Shown here: positions 30,924 to 41,500 of the stretch, in pieces
Numbering within the stretch: position 1 is the stretch's first letter
Layout: each line of letters begins with the position of its first letter
DNA from: Hymenobacter sp. PAMC 26628
GTDB taxonomy: Bacteria > Bacteroidota > Bacteroidia > Cytophagales > Hymenobacteraceae
Assembly (NCBI RefSeq): GCF_001562275.1
Contig: NZ_CP014303.1
Span: forward strand, 25,597-89,596
Direction of reading: 5' to 3'
Length of the DNA: 64,000 nt
Notes under the pieces: generated by a model
Databases searched by the model: none
Told to the model about the DNA's origin: nothing
What the model saw: the letters and a program-made list of their open reading frames with translations, nothing else
Position numbers and translations under genes: made by a program

Positions 30924-31852
30924 TATCGTTTAGAGAGCAGTTAAGCGGGCCTTTATTGGAGTATTAAAATTTTGATAGTCAAATTTTTGTAATTATTGCT
31001 TTTTGAATTGATTCCCTGCAAACGAAAGTGCAGCCAGGGGACTTTTCTAGCCGCAACGCGGCCGCCACAAAGCTGGGTTGGCCTTCGCTTCACAAAGCTT
31101 ACGACGCGGCCGCCTCATCGTATTTCCCGTTCCGGGCCCTTTTCGGTGAGCCCTGCCCCAGCTGCGTCACGGTCCCCTACCAGTGGCCTGACGGCGGGGC
31201 CCATGACCAGCTAGTGGCGCATAAGGCAGCCTTGGCCGTAAGCGCGGGCATGGCAAACAGCGTCCGCCGCACGGGGCTGGTGGGATCCCACCGGTCCCGG
31301 CGGCAAAAAACCTTCCCATCCTTGGGGCCTGTCCAATGTCACGAATGGGTGGCTTGGTGTCGCGGGAGTTTTTATTATAAAGAGGAAAAGCTATGTTCTC
31401 CTTAGAAGACGGCATTTGCAGCATCATTTTACCCATTTTTATTTGATCACAAATAAGTTGTTATTCATTATTAATCAATAGGATACATGTCACAAACATG
31501 CGTAAAGTGTCCTTTAAAAAAACTTGATCGAGCAGTCCCTTTGTGGGGCCCAAAAAACTGTGAGCGCTGCCCGCGCAGTCCGGTTTATGGGCTGGATACT
31601 TGACGGAATCTTTTGGCATGTTCTCTACTTTTTTGCGCCCAGCGGCGGTCGCTGAGCAGTCACTTGGCCGCCCCGGCCCAACTCAACTCTTCTGGCCCGA
31701 CGTTGCGGTTCCTTCCCATGCGGCCCATGGCAACGGGGTGGACCCGTTCGGAGCGCGGCCAACAGCCCCCTGCGTTCCGCCCCAGGGCTTGCGCAGAGCG
31801 GGGTGCCAGCGGCCCCGCTCCATTCCTTTCGCTTGTCCAGTCCTCCTTGGTA
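30924..31852. other. Long intergenic region before the RHS genes
   Basis: 929 bp. It starts with the 14-bp sequence that recurs at 43439 (30951-30964). A GC-rich part (31040-31330) has a readable segment, LGWPSLHKAYDAAASSYFPF and GEPCPSCVTVPYQWPDGGAH, which may be the remnant of a lost gene. The part 31375-31530 is AT-rich and may contain the RHS promoter. No RNA gene seen. Confidence 0.4.
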
Positions 31853-34800
31853 ATGACTAAGCGACTACCGATGCGCTCTTTGTTGCGCCCTTTGTTGCGC
31901 CTGGTATTTTTCAGCACCGCCGGTTGCTTGACCCTCGCCCCGTGGCAAGTGTGTTTTGGGCAAGAATTTGAACCCAACACCGCGCCCATCCGGCAGGTGA
32001 CTCATCCCCCCGCGCCCAATGCCGCGAGCCTAGGCCGTTTCGGCGCCATCCCCGTCAACAATTACACGGGGCTGCCCAAGGAGGACATTCCCCTGTATAC
32101 CATCCGACAGGGAAGCCTGCAAGTGCCAATCACCCTCTCGTACCACGCGGCCGTTAAAGTGAACGACGTTGCGTCCTGGGTCGGCCTTGGCTGGGCCCTG
32201 AGCGCGGGCGGCGTGATTACGCGCACGATCAAGGGGTTGGACGACCGTTCGGGCCGTGGGTATTGGCGCCTAAAGGCGGCCATTGACGCCTCTAAGGCCA
32301 ACTTTAGCGACGATTCGCTCCGGTTGATGAACGACGGAGTACTCGATACGCAGCCGGACGCCTACTTTTACAGCATCGGCAATTCCGCGGGTTCCCTGGT
32401 ATTTTCGGACTCCACCCACGCGTTCGCCGTCACCGAGCGCGGGCTGGCCATCACCTACGACCACGGGTACGTGGTCGTGGACAAAGAAGGAACCACCTAC
32501 TTGCTGGGTTCGACGGCCGCCAGCCGAGACGACACGTTCGCCCAGACGGACGGGGATGGCGACCAGCCGCCGGCCCAGCACTACGCCTCTTCCTTTCACC
32601 TAAACACGATCATTAGCGCGAACAAGCAGGACACCGTGCGTTTTTTTTACGCCCCGGAAGTTATCGCCCACACCGGGCCTTTGAACGAAACGGACTTTAT
32701 TGCCAACTTGGTGAGCCCGAACACGCCGCGGCTGAGCAAGAGCAGTAGTTTTTCTTCGGAGCAAACCACCCAGCAGCGGCTGCAGCGGATTGAGTGGCGC
32801 AACGGGGTGATCCAATTCGGCGCGGCCACGGCGCGGAGAGACTTGCCCAACGGGGCCGCGCTGGACTACATTGAAGTGCGCGACGGGCAGGGAACCGTTG
32901 TCAAGCGGTACGACTTTGCGCACGACTACTTTTATACCAACAGTTCGCTTGCGGACACGCAACCCATCGCTGGCCAGGCGTACCAAGAGGAGCTTTTGCG
33001 CCTCAAGCTAACGCACATCGGGGAAAGCGGCGGCGATGTCCACTCGCCGGGCTACGATTTTCACTATTATGAACACCGGGGCATTCCAGCCCGCAACAGC
33101 TTTGCCCAGGACCACTGGGGCTTTGCCAACCTAAACAACGTTAACACGTTGTTGCCCGCTACCTCCTTGACCAGTGGTGGAGTTGTTGCTTACCCCGATG
33201 GTGGGAACCGGGACCCAGACTTCCCTAGTGCGTTGGCGGGCCTGCTGCGGGAAGTGCGCTACCCCACCGGGGGGCGCACTCGGCTCTACTACGAAGCGCA
33301 CGACATCGCGGCGGCGGGCTTTGCCACCACCACCCGCCGCGAAAGCCTGCGCCTTACCCAAGCCGACCTGGTGGAAGGAATGGTGGCGAAGGAATATACT
33401 TTTTCGGTGCCCCGCACGGCACAGGTGCAGTTCACGTTGGGGGCATCGGTTACCACCGTCCAGGGCGAAGGCAACCTTATTATCGGCGTGAGCGGCAACG
33501 TCCCCTTAATGGAGTGCACGACGGCACCGCAGCCTTCCAGAGCGGGTACGGCACCATCGCCAATTGCCACTTGTTACTCTAGCCTCACGACAACTTTGTA
33601 TCCGGGGCAGTACACCATGTATGCCCTGGGAAACATTGTGCCGGAAAGCGGGCCGTTTAGCGGCTCGGTTACGGCCGTGCTGACCGAAATTGTGCCCACC
33701 GTCGCACGGGTCGTAGTTGGGGGGGCGCGCTTAAAACGCCTGGTGGACATCGCCGGCACCGCGGGGGACAGCTTGGTGACGGAGTACGGGTACACCACGG
33801 GGACGGACAGCAGCGCCGCTTCGAGCGGGGTGCTGGTCACCAAGCCCATCTATGACTTTGGGTACAGCGTCGTTACGGCGCAGTCCACGGGAGAGTTAAC
33901 GTTTACCGTCACTCCCTACACGTACCTCGGCCTAGCCTCGGCTCCCCACTCCGGCCTGGGCAGCACCCAGGGCTCGCACCTTGGTTACCAACAGGTCACG
34001 GTTACGCAATCAAAAGCGGGGGTTGCCAACGGCGCCACCGTCTATACGTACACAACCGCGCACGACTTTCCGGACTACGGGTCCGGTGTGCTGCCGCAGG
34101 GATCGGTGGGCAGCAACGACTATCAGCGGGGGCTGCTGACGCAGCAGCGCACATTTGACGCGGCCGGCCACTTATTACAAAAGACGACCAATCAATACAC
34201 CGCGGACGGGCGCGCCGCCAACCGCCTCAAAGCGTTTGCCGTCCGGGCCGTTCGAAGCGTTGACCCCCACGTCACCTTCGATGCACGGCTCAAGAAGCTC
34301 TACCCGGTGTACGCTAGCGGCTTCTATTATCTTCATGACCAGTGGCAATATTTAAAGCGTAGCACCACTATTAAATACGCGCCGGCTGACACCACGCAGC
34401 AGTACACGCAGCAGCAAACCTATTTTTATGGCAACCCCGGCCACGGCTTGGTGACCCAGACGACCACCCGCGACCCGGCCACCGGGGAGCAGTACATCCA
34501 CTGCCTGCGCTACCCCTTGGATTACGCAATCAACGGCACGGACCAGCCCAGCCTGGGGTTGCTGCGGCTGCAGCAAACGCACCAGCTCACGCCCGTCGTC
34601 GAGGAAACGCAATGGGTAAAGCACCCGGGTGCGGCGGATTCGCTTTTGCTGCAATCACAGCTCCATACCTACCGCCTGCTGGGCAGTAGCCGAAGCGTCG
34701 AACACCAGGTCCACCGCCTCGCCCTTGCGGGTCCGGTCGCTAGTTACGCTGCACCGGCGAGTACGGCTGGGGGGTGGCAGGCGGACGCCCGTTACCAGGT

Positions 34801-35527
34801 TCTGCAAACGTATGACAGCTACGGCCCGAGCGACAACCCCTTGCAGATCACCCGCCAGGGTGATCGGGCCACCAGCTTCCTGTGGGGGTACGGACACGAG
34901 AAACTAATAGCGGCTTCCCAAAACGCCTCCTTCAACCAAATCGCGGCCACGAGCTTTGAGCCGGACGCGACGGGGCGTTGGCGCTACGACTCGACTGCTG
35001 CCGGCCACCGGGTGCCCGGTGGCCGCACGGGCCGCTGGGCGTACCGGCTCAACGGCGCGGGCGGGGTGAGCCGGAACAGCTTGCCTGCGGGGGACTACGA
35101 GCTCACCTGTTGGTTGCAGGGAGAAGCCCCGCTGGCCTTCGATGGGCCCAGCAACAACCCCGCTGGGGCGGGCCTGGTAATCTATTTGAGCCAAGGCAGC
35201 GGCTTCGCTCCCCCCCAGTTGATTGCTTCGGCTCCGGGCAATTGGCACCAGTACCGGGCCCGTTTTCGCTTGGCTGGCCTGGGAGCAGTTACGTTGGATT
35301 CCCCCCAGGGGGGCGCGACCCCACTGCTGGATGAGTTGCGGCTGTACCCGGTGGGCGCGCAGCTCACCAGTTATACCCACGACCCCTTGGGGGGTATGAC
35401 CAGCCAGACGGACCCAACAGGCCGCATTCTTACCTACGAATACGACGGCCTGAGCCGGCTTATCCGCGTGCGCGATGAGCAGGGACACCTCCTCTCGCAG
35501 CAGCAGTACCACTACGCCGGCCAGTAG
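31853..35527 (+). CDS. RHS/YD-repeat protein, N-terminal partner without toxin tip
   Basis: 1224 aa. Signal peptide MRSLLRPLLRLVFFSTAGCL followed by the cleavage region CFGQ. Residues about 50-150 hold the RHS-associated N-terminal signature of Bacteroidota: IPLYTIRQGSLQVPITLSYH, then VASWVGLGWALSAGGVITRT. The middle is beta-rich. Only the last 60 residues carry clear YD repeats (GMTSQTDPTGRILTYEYDGL, RLIRVRDEQGHLLSQQQYHY). There is no RHS core or toxin domain. It precedes the toxin-bearing RHS gene by 53 bp, and the two probably form one secreted complex. ATG 31853 is preferred over an open frame reaching back to 31613. Confidence 0.82.
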   Translation: MTKRLPMRSLLRPLLRLVFFSTAGCLTLAPWQVCFGQEFEPNTAPIRQVTHPPAPNAASLGRFGAIPVNNYTGLPKEDIPLYTIRQGSLQVPITLSYHAAVKVNDVASWVGLGWALSAGGVITRTIKGLDDRSGRGYWRLKAAIDASKANFSDDSLRLMNDGVLDTQPDAYFYSIGNSAGSLVFSDSTHAFAVTERGLAITYDHGYVVVDKEGTTYLLGSTAASRDDTFAQTDGDGDQPPAQHYASSFHLNTIISANKQDTVRFFYAPEVIAHTGPLNETDFIANLVSPNTPRLSKSSSFSSEQTTQQRLQRIEWRNGVIQFGAATARRDLPNGAALDYIEVRDGQGTVVKRYDFAHDYFYTNSSLADTQPIAGQAYQEELLRLKLTHIGESGGDVHSPGYDFHYYEHRGIPARNSFAQDHWGFANLNNVNTLLPATSLTSGGVVAYPDGGNRDPDFPSALAGLLREVRYPTGGRTRLYYEAHDIAAAGFATTTRRESLRLTQADLVEGMVAKEYTFSVPRTAQVQFTLGASVTTVQGEGNLIIGVSGNVPLMECTTAPQPSRAGTAPSPIATCYSSLTTTLYPGQYTMYALGNIVPESGPFSGSVTAVLTEIVPTVARVVVGGARLKRLVDIAGTAGDSLVTEYGYTTGTDSSAASSGVLVTKPIYDFGYSVVTAQSTGELTFTVTPYTYLGLASAPHSGLGSTQGSHLGYQQVTVTQSKAGVANGATVYTYTTAHDFPDYGSGVLPQGSVGSNDYQRGLLTQQRTFDAAGHLLQKTTNQYTADGRAANRLKAFAVRAVRSVDPHVTFDARLKKLYPVYASGFYYLHDQWQYLKRSTTIKYAPADTTQQYTQQQTYFYGNPGHGLVTQTTTRDPATGEQYIHCLRYPLDYAINGTDQPSLGLLRLQQTHQLTPVVEETQWVKHPGAADSLLLQSQLHTYRLLGSSRSVEHQVHRLALAGPVASYAAPASTAGGWQADARYQVLQTYDSYGPSDNPLQITRQGDRATSFLWGYGHEKLIAASQNASFNQIAATSFEPDATGRWRYDSTAAGHRVPGGRTGRWAYRLNGAGGVSRNSLPAGDYELTCWLQGEAPLAFDGPSNNPAGAGLVIYLSQGSGFAPPQLIASAPGNWHQYRARFRLAGLGAVTLDSPQGGATPLLDELRLYPVGAQLTSYTHDPLGGMTSQTDPTGRILTYEYDGLSRLIRVRDEQGHLLSQQQYHYAGQ

Positions 35528-35580
35528 CGCCGGGCCTTTTCCTTTTTCTTTTCGGGTTTTCTTTTCTTAACGCCCCTGCT

Positions 35581-38500
35581 ATGCGCTGGACGTCTATTGT
35601 TGCTCACGCGCGGTTTTACGGCGCGCTGCTACTGGCTTTGCTGTTGCTCCTCGTGGCGGAGGGGGCCCGGGCCCAGGCCGTGCCGGCGGGGCAGGGCCTG
35701 GTGGCCGACTCGACGGAGCTGCGCGTGCTGCGCCAGCTCTACGCCGCCACGGGCGGCGACGGCTGGACCCACCGCGACAACTGGCTCCAGGGCACCACCC
35801 TGGCGGACGCGGCCAGCTGGTGGGGCGTCACCGTCGGCGGCGGGGACGTGGTGGGGTTTTACAGCGACAACAACAACTTGCAGGGCACGCTGCCCGCCGC
35901 CCTCGGGCAGCTGGCCGGCCTCACCCAGCTGCAGTTTTCGACCTGCATCGGCCTGACCGGTACCATGCCCCGCGAGATTGGCCAGCTCACCCGGCTGCAG
36001 CGCCTGATTTTTCACTTCACCGGGCTCAGCGGGCCCCTGCCGGCGGAGTTGGGCAACCTAGTCAACCTGACCTACCTCTCGCTCTACACCAACCGCTTCT
36101 CGGGGGCCCTGCCGCCCGAGCTGGGCCGCCTGGCCCAGCTCCAGGTCCTGTACCTGGGCACCGACGTCAGCATTCCCCCCGGCGGCGGGCCCCAGGACCG
36201 GGGCAACCGCTTCACCGGCGGCGTGCCCAAGGAATGGGGCCAGCTGACGAACCTGCGCGTGCTGGAGCTGGACACCGCCCCGCTGGGCGGGGCCGTCCCC
36301 CCCGAGCTGGGGCAGCTCGTCCACCTCGCCGAGCTGACGTTCGACACCAACGGCTTCACCGGGCCGGTGCCGGCCGAACTGCTGAACCTGCCGGCCTTGA
36401 CGTACCTCACGCTCGGCTACAACGTCACCAAGCCCCCGGCGGGCTACGGGGTACTCAACGGGCTGACCGGCCTGCCCGCCGCCGCCGCCGTGCGCAACCC
36501 GGGCCAGCTGCGGCTGAGCGTGCAGAAAAATTACCTGGACTTCGGGGCCCTGGAGCCCTACTTCACCGGCCCGGGCGCGCACGTGTTCGCGGCGCTGGAT
36601 TACCGGGCCCAGCGCCCGCCGGCCGGGGCGGACACGGTGCGCTTCGTGCCGGGGCAGGCGCTGACGCTGCGCCGCCCGCTGGGCGGGGCGCGCACGCACT
36701 ACCAGTGGCAGCGCCTGGTGGGCGGGGCCTGGCAGGACGTGCCCGGGGCCCAAGCCGACGCCTTGACCCTGGTCGCGCCCAGCGCCGCCGACGCGGGGGC
36801 CTACCGCGTGACGGGCACCAACGACTTTGTCACGAACCTGACGCTGACCTCCAAGCTACTCTACGTGCAGGTGGACCGCGCCCCGGCGCTGACCAACCCG
36901 CCGCTAACGGCCGCCTGCCCGGTGCCGGCGCCGCCCGCCGCCCCGGCGGACCGGGCCGGCGCGCAAGACCTGGTCAACTACGTGCGCACCTGGGCGCCGC
37001 GCGTGCCGCTCACGGCCCCGGACGCCACCCCGCCCCCGGCCCCGGCCGGCACGCTGCTGCGCGAGCAGTGGGACGGCGTGGCCGGCACCGGGGTGGTCGA
37101 CGTGCCGGTGAACGCGCCGCCCACGCGCACGGCGGTGCTCAGCGCGTTCGAGGCCGCCCCGGCCGACAGCTACGACTACGGGGCGCGCTTCCGCGGCTAC
37201 GTGACGGCCCCGCAGGCGGGCGACTACACCTTCTGGGTGGCGGCCGACGACACGGGCCAGCTCTGGCTGAGCCCCGACGAAGACCCGGCCCACAAGGCGC
37301 TGGTGGCCGCGGCCCCGGGCTACACCGCCCCGCGCGAGTGGGACAAGTTCCCCGCGCAGCAGTCGGACCCCATCCGCCTGGAGGCGGGCCAGCGCTACTA
37401 TATCGAAGCCCTGCACAAGCAGGCCGGCGGCGGCGGGCACCTTTCGGTGCGCTGGCAGCGGCCCGACGGCACGTTCGAGGAGCCGCTGGGGGGCAACCGC
37501 CTCACGGCCTTCGACCCGGCGGCCCCGGCCCCGGCGGCGGCCCCCACCCCGGTGGCCAACGGCGGCTTCGAGGCGGCGGGCGCGGGCAGCAACGCGCTGG
37601 TGGGCTGGCAGACGGCCTACGGGGCGGGCTCGCCCACGGACGCGGCCTACCGCGACGATTTCCCCGACGCGCACACCGGGGACTTCCACGCCACGCACTA
37701 CCAGAACCAGGCCTACGAAGCCGACACCTACCAGGTGGTCACGGGCCTGGCCAACGGGCTGTACACGCTCCGCGCCTGGGTGCAGACCGTGGGCGGGCAG
37801 GATGCGGCCTTCCTGCAGGCCCAGGGCTACGGCGGGCCGCTCGTGCAAGCGGCTATAACGGCTACGCCCGGCGGGGTGGGCGGGGACTGGGTGCGGGTCG
37901 AAGTGCCCAACATCGCCGTCACCAACGGCCAGTGCCGCGTCGGCGTTTTCTCGCGCGGGCCGGGCGGCGCGGCCCTCTACTTCGACGACGTGGCCCTGGT
38001 GGCCCAGCCCAACGCGCTGGCCAACGCCAGCTTCGAAACCGGCGAGGGCAACGCCCTGGCGGGCTGGCAGACCGCCTACGGGGCCGGCTCCCCGACCGAC
38101 GCGGCCTACCGCGAAACGTACCCCGACGGGCGCACGGGCGATTACCACGCCACCCATTACCAAAGCCAGCCCTACCAGGCCTACACCTACCAGGTGGTGA
38201 CGGGCCTGCCCGCCGGCACCTACCGGCTGCGGGCCTGGGTGAAAACGGCCGGCGGCCAGGACGCGGCCTACCTGCAGGCGCGGGACTACGGCGGCCCACC
38301 GCGGCAGACGCCGATTGCGGCCACCCCGGGCGGGGCGGACGGGCGCTGGCAGCCGGTGGAGGTGGCCGGCATCGCCGTCACCGGCGGCCGCTGCGAAGTG
38401 GGCGTGTTCTCGCGCGGGCCGGGCGGCACGAGCTTGTACTTCGACGACGTGGAGCTGCTGCCCCAGCCGGGCACGGCGGCCCCCGACCCGGCCTGGACGG

Positions 38501-41500
38501 TGGACCAGGCGGCGGCCACCACGACCTACCTCGACGGGCTGGGGCGGCCGGTGCAGACGGTGCAGTGGCAGGCCTCGCCGCAGAAACACGACCTGGTGCA
38601 GGCCGTGGCCTACGACGCGCTGGGCCGCCAGCCCCGCCAGTACCTGCCCTACGCCTTCGCCGACACGAGCCACCAGGTGGGGGCCTACCGGCCCAACGCG
38701 CTGCGCGAGCAGTTCGACTTCTACACGCCCCAGCAGCCGCAGGGCCCGGGCCTGCTCACCGAGGGGGTGGCGCGCACGGGGCAGGCCTACGGGGAGACGC
38801 AGTTCGAGGCCTCGCCCCTGAATCGGGTATTGGCGCAGGGGGCCCCGGGCGCGCCGTGGGCGGTGGACGGCGACCACGCCGCCCACCGCACCGAGCGGCC
38901 CAACACGGCCGCCGACGCCGTGGCCCGCTTCGCGGCGGCGTACAGTACGGACGCGGCCGCCGCGCACGCGCTGGCCTACCAGGGCGACTACCCGGCCGGG
39001 GAGCTGTGGGTGACCGAGACCACGGACGAGCAGCAAAACCCCACCCGGACCTTTGCCGACAAGCAAGGGCAGGTGGTGGCCAAGCAAGTGGGGCTGGGCG
39101 CGGGCCAGTGGCTGACGACGGGCTACGTGTACGACGACTTCCAGCGGCTGCGGGCCGTGCTGCCGCCCAAGGCCACCAAATTGCTGGCGGGCAACGGCCA
39201 GCAGGTGAGCGCGGCGGTGGACTCGCTGCTGTTCTACTACCGCTACGACGGGCGCGGCCGGCCGCTGGCCAAGCAGGTGCCGGGCCAGGCCGGGGAGGTG
39301 CTGACGGTGTTCGACCAGCTGGACCGGCCGGTGCTCAGCCAGGACCCGGCGCAGCGGGCGCGCAACGAATGGAGTTGGGTGAAATACGACGCGCTGGGCC
39401 GGGCGGTGCTCACGGGCCTGGTGACGCGCACTGCGACGGCCGACGCCTTGCAGCAGCAAGCCGACCAGCTGGGCACGGCCGCGGCCGGGCAGGCCCCGGC
39501 GGTGGCGCAGTTCGAGCAGCCCACGCCGGCTGAAGCCACGCAGTACTATTCGGTGACGGGGGCCTACCCGCGCCTGGGGCAGGACGGCTTCGGGGCGGGG
39601 CGGGTGCTCACGGCCACGTACTACGACGGCTACGACTTCAACCGGGACGGCGCGCCGGACCTGGCGTTTGACAACCAGTACGCGGGGCAGTTTCCAGCCG
39701 GCCAAGCACCGGCAGCGGACGGGCGGGTGACGGGGCTGGCCACGCGCACCCAAACGCGGGTGCTGGGCGTGGCGGACGGCGACGCCACGCAGGCGGCGTG
39801 GCTGACGACGACCACGTTTTACGACGACAAGGCGCGGCCCGTGCAGGTGGTGGCCACCAACGCCCGCAAGGGCGGGCAGGACGTGGTGACGAGCCAGGTG
39901 GATTTTGTGGGGCAGGTGCTCAAGAGCTACGCCGTGCACACGGACCCGCGGCACGAGGCCATCGGGGTGGCCGAGACGCACACGTACGACCACGCGGGGC
40001 GGCTGCTGACGACCGCCCAGCAACTGCCGGGCGAAGCCCAGCCGGCGACGGTGGCCAGCCTGGCCTACAACGAACTCGGGCAGGTGCTGCAAAAGCAGCT
40101 GGCCCCGGGCACGGGGCTGGCGCAGGCCGTGGACTACGCCTACAACATCCGCGGCTGGCTCACGGGCCTCAACGAGGACCTGGTGAGCGGCACCACGCCG
40201 GCGGCGGCTAGTAAGGACTTATGGGGGATGACGCTGAGCTACGACTGCGGGTTCCAGTCCCAGCTCTACAACGGGAATATTTCGGGCCAGAAGTGGCGCA
40301 ACAAGCACGACGGCGTAGCGCGGGCCTACGGCTACGGCTACGACGGGGCCAACCGGCTCCTGTACGGCGACTACGTGGCCCAGGACGGGGCCGGCAACTG
40401 GAACGCGGAGCAGCAGCGCTTTGCCCTGGCCGGGGTGCGCTACGACGAAAACGGCAACATCCTGGCCTTGCAACGGCGCGGGCTGCTACAGAATGCTACG
40501 CACACGGCGGCCAAGCAATTCGGGCCGGTGGACGACCTGAACTACGCCTACGCCGGTAACCGGCTGCAAGCGGTCAACGACGGGGTGGGCAGCAACCAGC
40601 TGGCGCGGCCCACGGGCTACCACGGGGCCCCGGCCTCGCTGGCGGGGGACTTCCAGGAAGCCGGCGTGCGCCAGGCCCAGGAGTACGCCTACGACCCGAA
40701 CGGCAGCCTGAGCAGCGACGCCAACAAGGGCATCAGCGGCATCCTCTACAACCACCTGAGCTTGCCGCGGCAAATTCATTTTGGGACGGGCGCTGACAGT
40801 GTGGTGTTCCGCTACACGGCCGCGGGGCAGAAGGTGGCCAAGCTCGTGTACCAGAGCGGGAAACCAACGGTGCGCACGGACTACCTGGGGCCCTACCAGT
40901 ACGAGGGCGACAGCCTGCGCTTCTTTCCCCACGCCGAGGGGCGGGTGCTGCGCTTCGTCAACGCCCTGAGTGGGCAAGTGCGCTACGAGCGCGAGTACAC
41001 CCTGAAAGACCATTTGGGCAACCTGCGCCTGGCTTACCGGCTGGGCCACCGGCAGACCTTTACGGCCACGTTGGAGCCGGACGAGGCCACCCGGCAACGG
41101 GAAGTGCACCAGTTCGACTCGCTTTCTGTGAGCCCGCCCGTGGCCCAGCCCGTGGGCGGCCAAGCCCGCACGGGCAGCTACGTGGCCCGGCTCAACGCGG
41201 GCGGCAGCGCGCCCCAGCCCTTGGGGCCCCTCACGCAGTTGGCCGTACAGAAGGGCGACACCGTGACGGTGACGGCCCCGGGCTACTACCCGCAGGCGGT
41301 GCCAAGCAGCAGCTTTTCGTTCTCGCTGGCCGGCTTCGTGGCGGGCTTGCTACAGCAACAGCCGGCCGGGGCCCCGGGGGCGGACGGGCGGCGGCGCGGG
41401 GCGTTGCCCTTGCTCAGCCTGGGGGTGAGCGCGCCGCTGGCGGCACTGGCCCGCACTTCGGGCGTGCCGCAGGGCTACGTGCGCCTGCTCGTCTTCGACG

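Noticed and set aside
31028..31405. 125-aa ORF before the RHS genes
   Set aside because: Partly protein-like, but no start context or family; treated as intergenic remnant.
35820..39533. 1237-codon open frame in another plus frame
   Set aside because: Off-frame shadow of the RHS gene, with the Ala/Gly/Arg/Pro composition typical of such shadows.
36904..40092. 1062-codon open frame on the minus strand
   Set aside because: Antisense shadow of the high-GC RHS gene; Arg/His/Gly/Val-rich with no domain sense.
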